9,681 nucleotides of DNA from Bifidobacteriaceae bacterium (GTDB lineage: Bacteria; Actinomycetota; Actinomycetes; Actinomycetales; WQXJ01), in the NCBI GenBank assembly GCA_031278665.1, contig JAITKC010000327.1, positions 1-9,681 on the forward strand, read 5' to 3'. Below the pieces are notes generated by a model, which saw nothing but the letters and a program-made list of their open reading frames with translations, had not been told where the DNA came from and made no database searches. Both the position numbers and the translations under genes were made by a program. Positions 5,655-9,681 of the stretch are shown here, in pieces; positions within the stretch are counted from its first letter, which is position 1; every line of letters starts with the position of its first letter.

Positions 5655-6996
5655 AGCGCCGCTGATAGCTGATCACCTGGTTGGCAGAGGTGAACCTGGC
5701 CAGATACGACGGCTCGGCCGTCACCACCACCCGGCGCGACATGTCGGCGAACTCGGGTTCGGCCAGCAACCGGTCGATGTCGGGATAGTTGCGCGGGCCC
5801 TGCATCGAGCAGACAATCAGACGGGTGTCCGGCAGATTGGCGTTTCTCAGCAAACGCAAGTTGTGCCTGACGCCGTCTAGGCCGTCGGATCCGTCGGCGC
5901 CGGCGTAACGCCTGAGCTCCAATATGGTTTCGGCGATTTCGCGGACCTCGCCGAGGTCGCGTCGCGAATCGCGGGGCGACAGGTAGTCGGTCGCGATCAG
6001 ATAATCTCTGAGTTCGGCCAACCGGTCGTCATCGCCCGCGCCGTCCGCCCGCCCGAGCAACTCGGCGATGCGCCTGGACTGGATCAAGCGGTGGCGGACA
6101 AAACTGTTGATGAAATATGGCCGGGCCTGGAGCGCGAGCCCGGTCTGATGCGGTTCGAACATCAACGTGAAGTTGACCCGGAAGCCATGTTCGCGCAACA
6201 TCAGGGCCAGCCTGTGGCCGCGGAAGGCGTCGGCGGTGTTTGGCTCCCACCAGCGGTCCTCCAGGCGCCGGTCGCCGTCGAGCAACTGCGAGACGTTGTG
6301 CGGGCCGACCGGCCCGGTGTGCGGAACTTTGATCACCACGCGCCAGCGCGAGAGCATCTCGCGGAAGTGTTCGGCCTCCTCGAGCAATCTGCCCGGGTCC
6401 TGTTCGAATGGGTTGTCCAATTCGACGCTGATGTCGCAGCCGGGGCCGAGGATGCGGCCGATTTCACCGATGACCTCGTCGCGGTCCTTGAAGTGGCGGC
6501 CCACATTGGCCTCCGGATTGTTCAAGAAAAGGTCGTAGACGATCCCCGGGTTGCAGGTCAGGTTGGCGATGTAGGGGGCTATCGGCGCCACCTCATAGGG
6601 GTTGGCGCTGTCGGCCGAGTAAAGCACGGGCGTCGGGCGGAGGCAGCCGTCGGCGCCGTAGGAGATGTCGCGTCTGAGGTCGGCGGCGACGCGGCCGCCT
6701 GGGCCCAGGCGGAAGCGGACCGCGAAGCCGGCCGGCAGGCGGCCGTCTGGGACGGCGAAATAGTCGATCACCGCGCGGAACTCGTCGGTCGCCTCAAATC
6801 CGCGGCCGAATGTCGCCAACTCCCGGAAAGTGCCCGCGTCGAGGGCCAAGTCCAAGACTCGATTCAGATAGGGCTCGTGACCGGGCGCCACAGGCAATTC
6901 CAACGCTTTGGCGCAATAGGCGATTTCGGGGGTCGCGGCGCGCGAGGGGCCCCGGGGCGGCGTCATCGCCCAGCCGTCCAGGTCAGGCAAACCCAT
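5629..6996 (-). CDS. Divergent long transaldolase-family protein
   Basis: From ATG at 6996 the product has 455 residues; GGAGG at 7005-7009 lies 8 bases upstream. The frame stays open further upstream, but that part runs through the promoter and the VanZ gene and is spurious. Residues from about 124 read like a transaldolase barrel: Asp129 in LYSADSANPYEV, NLTCNPGIVYDL at 145-156, SVELDNPFEQD at 190-200, Lys223 in VVIKVPHTG as the expected Schiff-base lysine, VNFTLMFEPHQT at 274-285 and FINSFVRH at 295-302. Classical transaldolases have about 220 or 320 residues. This one has an N-terminal extension of about 120 residues and extra sequence after the barrel Lys strand and near 305-375. The likely chemistry is aldol cleavage or dihydroxyacetone transfer on a ketose or ketose phosphate, perhaps the kinase product. 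It has its own operator-controlled promoter. Substrate unknown. Confidence 0.8.
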   Translation of the reverse strand: MGLPDLDGWAMTPPRGPSRAATPEIAYCAKALELPVAPGHEPYLNRVLDLALDAGTFRELATFGRGFEATDEFRAVIDYFAVPDGRLPAGFAVRFRLGPGGRVAADLRRDISYGADGCLRPTPVLYSADSANPYEVAPIAPYIANLTCNPGIVYDLFLNNPEANVGRHFKDRDEVIGEIGRILGPGCDISVELDNPFEQDPGRLLEEAEHFREMLSRWRVVIKVPHTGPVGPHNVSQLLDGDRRLEDRWWEPNTADAFRGHRLALMLREHGFRVNFTLMFEPHQTGLALQARPYFINSFVRHRLIQSRRIAELLGRADGAGDDDRLAELRDYLIATDYLSPRDSRRDLGEVREIAETILELRRYAGADGSDGLDGVRHNLRLLRNANLPDTRLIVCSMQGPRNYPDIDRLLAEPEFADMSRRVVVTAEPSYLARFTSANQVISYQRRFTSAVRGA

Positions 6997-7026
6997 CGCC
7001 TTCGCCTCCGATCTTGAATGCACAAC

Positions 7027-7056
7027 ACTATACAGGTATAGGAAGGCAAGCGGCAA
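7027..7056 (-). promoter_or_regulatory. Predicted promoter of the transaldolase-like gene
   Basis: On the minus strand, TTGCCG (7051-7056) and TATAGT (7027-7032) are separated by 18 bases. A start near 7020 gives a leader of about 24 bases containing the GGAGG ribosome binding site. The operator at 7028-7041 covers the -10. It separates this gene from the VanZ gene upstream on the same strand, so the transaldolase-like gene is its own unit. Confidence 0.62.
7028..7041. promoter_or_regulatory. Predicted GntR operator, site 4 (best palindrome)
   Basis: CTATAC-AG-GTATAG: both six-base halves are perfect inverted repeats. This is the best of the four sites and defines the motif. Its position over the -10 implies repression of the transaldolase-like gene by the island's GntR regulator, placing this separate minus-strand gene in the same regulon. 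Confidence 0.68.
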
Positions 7057-7118
7057 CAAGGCGCGGCCGCGAACGGGCCCGGAGCGGCGCAGAACGCCAA
7101 AGGATGGCTTAGTAGGGG

Positions 7119-7136
7119 GACGGCGCGGACGGCGCG
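7119..7136. repeat. Tandem 9-bp direct repeat
   Basis: GACGGCGCG occurs twice back to back in the gap just after the end of the VanZ-RDD gene. It is short, GC-rich and possibly chance. The rest of the 7057-7142 gap shows no clear terminator or other element. Confidence 0.4.
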
Positions 7137-7142
7137 TCAGCC

Positions 7143-8186
7143 TCAGGACCGCGCGTCCTGAAGGCTTTGGCGCCCGAGCAGGCCGGGCAAGCCCCGGCGG
7201 CGACGCCCGGCCAGGGCCGTGACCAGCGCGGTCAGCGCGAAGACGAACTGAAGTCCGGCCCACGGCTCGGGCGCCAAAGCCAATAGTTGGAAGCCGCCGA
7301 TGCCGCCGATCAGCCGCGCCAGCCGCCGCCACAGCCAAGCCGGCCGGGCCGGTTGCCAGCGCAACACGGTGGCGATGTCGCCCAAGGTGCGCCCGCTGGC
7401 CGCCACGCAGACCGCCTGGGCCGCGAAGGGCAGGCCGAAGGCGACCGTTTGGGCCAGTCCGGGCGGCGCCTCGAAGCGGCTGTGCTGATCGGCAAGTTGG
7501 ACGGCCAGGCCGCCGACCGCCCCGAGCACCATCACGCTGACGCCGTCGGCCAACATCGCCACCAGGCGGCGTCCGGCCGTCACCGGCGCGGGCTGGCCGG
7601 GCGGCTGCGGCCTGGGCGTCAACCAGCCGCGCGGCAGGACCAACGCCGCCAGCGCCCCGAGTAGCGCCCCCGACGTGTTGGTGATCAGGTCGTCGACGTC
7701 GAACACCCGGTAGGCGCAGTCATACAGTCCCCAGTCGCCGGTCAACTGGGTGAGTTCGACCAACAGCGACAAGCCGGCGCCGGCCGCCAGCGCCGTCCCG
7801 AGGCCCCGGCTCCAGAGCAGCCGGGCGAACAGGCCGAGCGGCGCGAACAAGGCGACGTTGAGCGCCATCTGGGCGATCACCGGGTTGTGCAATAACTCGG
7901 CGGCGGACGAGTGCGGGTAGTCCAGGGCGTCGCGAATCGAGAACAGCGGCGTCAACTGGGCGCGGGCGCAGCGCAGTTGGCCCGGTTCCGGGAAGGGCGC
8001 CAGCGTGTACAGCCAGATGGCCAGAAAATAGACCAGGAAGCCGAGCCAGCCGACAACGTAGCGCAAAGTCAGGCGTCCGTAACGGCGGTAGGCCAAGGCG
8101 ACGAACGGGGTGAAGACGATCAGCGCGCCGCCGAGCCCGAAGAACACGGCCAAGACGGCGGGGGTGATCGCGTCGTTCACGTCCAA
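7143..8186 (-). CDS. VanZ-RDD fusion membrane protein
   Basis: A 347-residue polytopic membrane protein. The N-terminal part (about 10-185) is VanZ-like: hydrophobic segments near 10-32, 43-66, 105-125 and 130-148, then the signature VELTQLTGDW...RVFDVDDLITNTSGALLG at 143-177. A Pro-rich linker (187-203) leads to an RDD-like domain (204-325) with GRRLVAMLADG at 205-215, GRTLGDIATVLRW at 265-277 and further hydrophobic segments. VanZ proteins are linked to teicoplanin or lipoglycopeptide resistance in some bacteria, but most genomic copies have no known function; RDD domains are proposed transporters. The start is uncertain: TTG at 8186 or GTG at 8180, neither with a strong ribosome binding site. 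It lies downstream of the DUF4921 gene on the same strand, 58 bases apart. No link to the sugar island is evident. Confidence 0.85.
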   Translation of the reverse strand: MDVNDAITPAVLAVFFGLGGALIVFTPFVALAYRRYGRLTLRYVVGWLGFLVYFLAIWLYTLAPFPEPGQLRCARAQLTPLFSIRDALDYPHSSAAELLHNPVIAQMALNVALFAPLGLFARLLWSRGLGTALAAGAGLSLLVELTQLTGDWGLYDCAYRVFDVDDLITNTSGALLGALAALVLPRGWLTPRPQPPGQPAPVTAGRRLVAMLADGVSVMVLGAVGGLAVQLADQHSRFEAPPGLAQTVAFGLPFAAQAVCVAASGRTLGDIATVLRWQPARPAWLWRRLARLIGGIGGFQLLALAPEPWAGLQFVFALTALVTALAGRRRRGLPGLLGRQSLQDARS

Positions 8187-8244
8187 GACTCTAGACCAAC
8201 CCGGCCCGGCCCAGGCCGTCCGATGCCGTCCGCCCGCCGGCCGG

Positions 8245-9603
8245 TCAGAACAGCGACGGGCCGGCGTTGGCGGTGTAGCGCAGCGGATTGGGCCGGCAGG
8301 AGGCCTCGGTGGCGATCCGGATCTCCGGGGCGATTCGGCCCTCCGCCCGCAAGGCGAACAACTTCGGCACCACCAGGTCGCGCAAAGCGTACGGGTCGAT
8401 CGTGTTGAGGTAGATCTTGGTCGCCCCCTCGAAACCGGCCAGCGTCGAGATCCGCCACTTCAACATGATCCGCCACGGCGTCGGGGCCTTGGCGTCGACC
8501 GGGCGTGTGTGCCACTCCTCATTGGTAGCGATGGCGCTGCCGGTGGCGGCGTGCAGCGAGTGCAGCAGATCGGACACGCCGCCGAGTTCGGCGGGGGAGT
8601 GGTTCCACGGATCGGGGGCCTCGGACTTGGAGAAGATCTCGACTGTCGGATAGCGGTGGCCGAAGCCGGCGAAGGCGACGGCGTGGTCGTTTTCGGCGAT
8701 CACCAGGTTCTTATAGGCCGCGTAATTGACGGCCCGCTCGTTGAAGATCTCCGGGTTTTGGCGCAGCGACTCCTGGGCCAACTCGTATTGGGCGCCGTGT
8801 TCGTCGATCGCGACCAGTTGTTTGTGCAGGTGGTCGAGTGACGCGCCGGCCGGTTTGAGCCAGTTCTGGAAGACCGAGACGTAGCGGACATAGCGGTTGC
8901 GCCGGTACAGGTCGGTCATGGCGTCGATGGCGAAGCCGATGAATTGGCGGTGCTCCGCCGGGGTCAGCGTGCCCGCGCCGGCCAATTGCGAGTCGTCGAG
9001 GGCGCCGTCGACGAAGTGACGCCGGGCGACGATCACGTCGTGGCCGGAGGCCAGAAACGCCCCGGCCGCCCGGACCAGTTCGGCGGTCGCGAAGTCGCCG
9101 GACGGCGGGGCGCCCATGGCCGTCAGCTTGGCCGTCCAAACTCTCGCCAGATGGGCCCGCCCGGCCGGGCTGGCGACATAGGCCTCGGCGTGCCGGGCCA
9201 GATCGGCCGGCAACTCGTAGCCGTAATTGGCCTGCCAATAACCGAAGGAGAGGATTTCGAACAGGTTCGGGATGCGCCGGAACTCGGCCGTCGTCTGATC
9301 TAACTCATCGGCCCTCACGAGCAGGCGGACCGGCCAGGGCGCCCCTTCCGGGATGGGGGCATCGGGCCTGATCAGGCGGGCTTTCTCGGGCGGAGTGTCG
9401 GTGTGTCGACGGGGGCAGAAGACGCAGTAGGCGCCCTCGCGGGCGGGGTCGAGCGCCTCCGGCCGGCGCTCGCCGCCGCCGATCGGGCGGTTGCCGCGGC
9501 CGGCCACCGTCCACACCTCGGTGCCGGTGAAGGGGTTGAGCTGTTTGACGGTGCCGTCCTGCAAGATGTCGACGTATTCGGGTTCGCGCATCCAAGGAGC
9601 CAT
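8245..9603 (-). CDS. DUF4921 family protein (galactose-1-phosphate uridylyltransferase-like fold)
   Basis: A 452-residue protein related to GalT and the HIT superfamily. Near the N-terminus, EVWTVAGRGNRPIGG (29-43) and the CVFCP motif (Cys60, Cys63, a probable zinc site) resemble GalT. FQNWLKPAGASLDHLHKQ (245-262) matches the GalT FEN...HPHGQ region, with His258-Leu-His260-Lys-Gln262 as an HxHxQ active-site motif in which His260 would be the nucleophile. By fold, a nucleotidyltransferase or nucleotide-sugar phosphorylase-type activity is expected; the true substrate is not known to me. I recall the family mainly from actinomycetes. ATG at 9603 was chosen; no strong ribosome binding site is visible before it, and ATG at 9591 is possible. 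The C-terminus LRYTANAGPSLF is intact. Confidence 0.82.
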   Translation of the reverse strand: MAPWMREPEYVDILQDGTVKQLNPFTGTEVWTVAGRGNRPIGGGERRPEALDPAREGAYCVFCPRRHTDTPPEKARLIRPDAPIPEGAPWPVRLLVRADELDQTTAEFRRIPNLFEILSFGYWQANYGYELPADLARHAEAYVASPAGRAHLARVWTAKLTAMGAPPSGDFATAELVRAAGAFLASGHDVIVARRHFVDGALDDSQLAGAGTLTPAEHRQFIGFAIDAMTDLYRRNRYVRYVSVFQNWLKPAGASLDHLHKQLVAIDEHGAQYELAQESLRQNPEIFNERAVNYAAYKNLVIAENDHAVAFAGFGHRYPTVEIFSKSEAPDPWNHSPAELGGVSDLLHSLHAATGSAIATNEEWHTRPVDAKAPTPWRIMLKWRISTLAGFEGATKIYLNTIDPYALRDLVVPKLFALRAEGRIAPEIRIATEASCRPNPLRYTANAGPSLF

Positions 9604-9681
9604 GGCTCAACCGTAACGGCCGGCCCGCCGTCGGCTCAAAGCCGGCCCGCCACTGGCGCTAGGTCCGGGTCCGGGTCCAGG
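9604..9681. repeat. Interleaved short direct repeats upstream of the DUF4921 gene
   Basis: GGCTCAA occurs at 9604-9610 and 9633-9639, and GCCGGCCCGCC at 9619-9629 and 9641-9651, giving an A-B-A-B order that suggests a local duplication. GGTCCG then repeats at 9662-9667 and 9668-9673, followed by GGTCCA at 9674-9679. The region should hold the DUF4921 promoter, but I see no convincing -10/-35 pair before the window ends. Confidence 0.45.

Noticed and set aside
6091..7017. A 308-residue plus-strand reading frame antisense to the transaldolase-like gene
   Set aside because: It is a long GC-rich antisense shadow: the minus strand carries clear transaldolase motifs, whereas this frame shows no recognisable domain and covers the minus-strand ribosome binding site.
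6997..7338. An in-frame N-terminal extension of the transaldolase-like gene by 114 codons
   Set aside because: It would run through the promoter and the perfect operator and overlap the VanZ gene, its composition is Arg/Pro-rich frame-shadow sequence, and ATG at 6996 has an excellent GGAGG 8 bases upstream.
8187..8244. A terminator between the DUF4921 and VanZ-RDD genes
   Set aside because: The gap has CCGGCCGG and other short GC palindromes, but no extended stem and no U-run.

Overview
The window is a high-GC stretch with short intergenic gaps, frequent GTG/TTG starts and strong GAGG/GGAGG ribosome binding sites. This composition, together with a DUF4921-type GalT-like protein, a HutC-type GntR regulator and a VanZ-RDD membrane protein, suggests an actinomycete (Actinomycetota). 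The genus cannot be told from the sequence. No rRNA, tRNA, CRISPR array, phage or insertion sequence was seen.

Positions 1 to about 7000 hold a carbohydrate or polyol catabolic island. From left to right it contains: the 5' part of a zinc-dependent sugar/alcohol dehydrogenase (minus, running off the left edge); a plus-strand pair of a pyruvate-type class I aldolase (DHDPS/NAL superfamily, resembling 4-hydroxy-2-oxoglutarate aldolase) and an FGGY sugar kinase; a minus-strand GntR/HutC repressor; a plus-strand pair of a CtBP-like D-2-hydroxyacid dehydrogenase and an SMP-30/gluconolactonase-type lactonase; and a minus-strand, unusually long transaldolase-like protein (455 aa) that overlaps the lactonase gene tail to tail. 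A plausible logic is oxidation of a sugar or polyol, lactone opening, 2-keto(-deoxy)acid cleavage, kinase-dependent entry of a ketose into phosphorylated intermediates, and transaldol cleavage. No dehydratase or transporter is visible, so the pathway is incomplete here and the substrate is unknown.

The island is tied together by a repeated operator. An imperfect palindrome, best form CTATAC-NN-GTATAG, occurs four times, always between genes: at 434-447, 3626-3639, 3676-3689 and 7028-7041. Every copy contains ACTATACA-N-GT, and in every copy the complementary TATAGT can serve as a -10 box. Three copies have a TTGCCA or TTGCCG -35 box at 17-18 bp. The likely ligand-responsive repressor is the GntR protein encoded between them, giving one regulon of an autoregulated repressor and at least three catabolic promoters. 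The aldolase-kinase operon is the exception: I see no canonical promoter of its own facing it.

Positions 7143 to 9603 hold two minus-strand genes that look unrelated to the island: a VanZ-RDD fusion membrane protein, and a DUF4921 protein of the GalT/HIT fold with CxxC and HxHxQ motifs. The right edge carries short direct repeats upstream of the DUF4921 gene.
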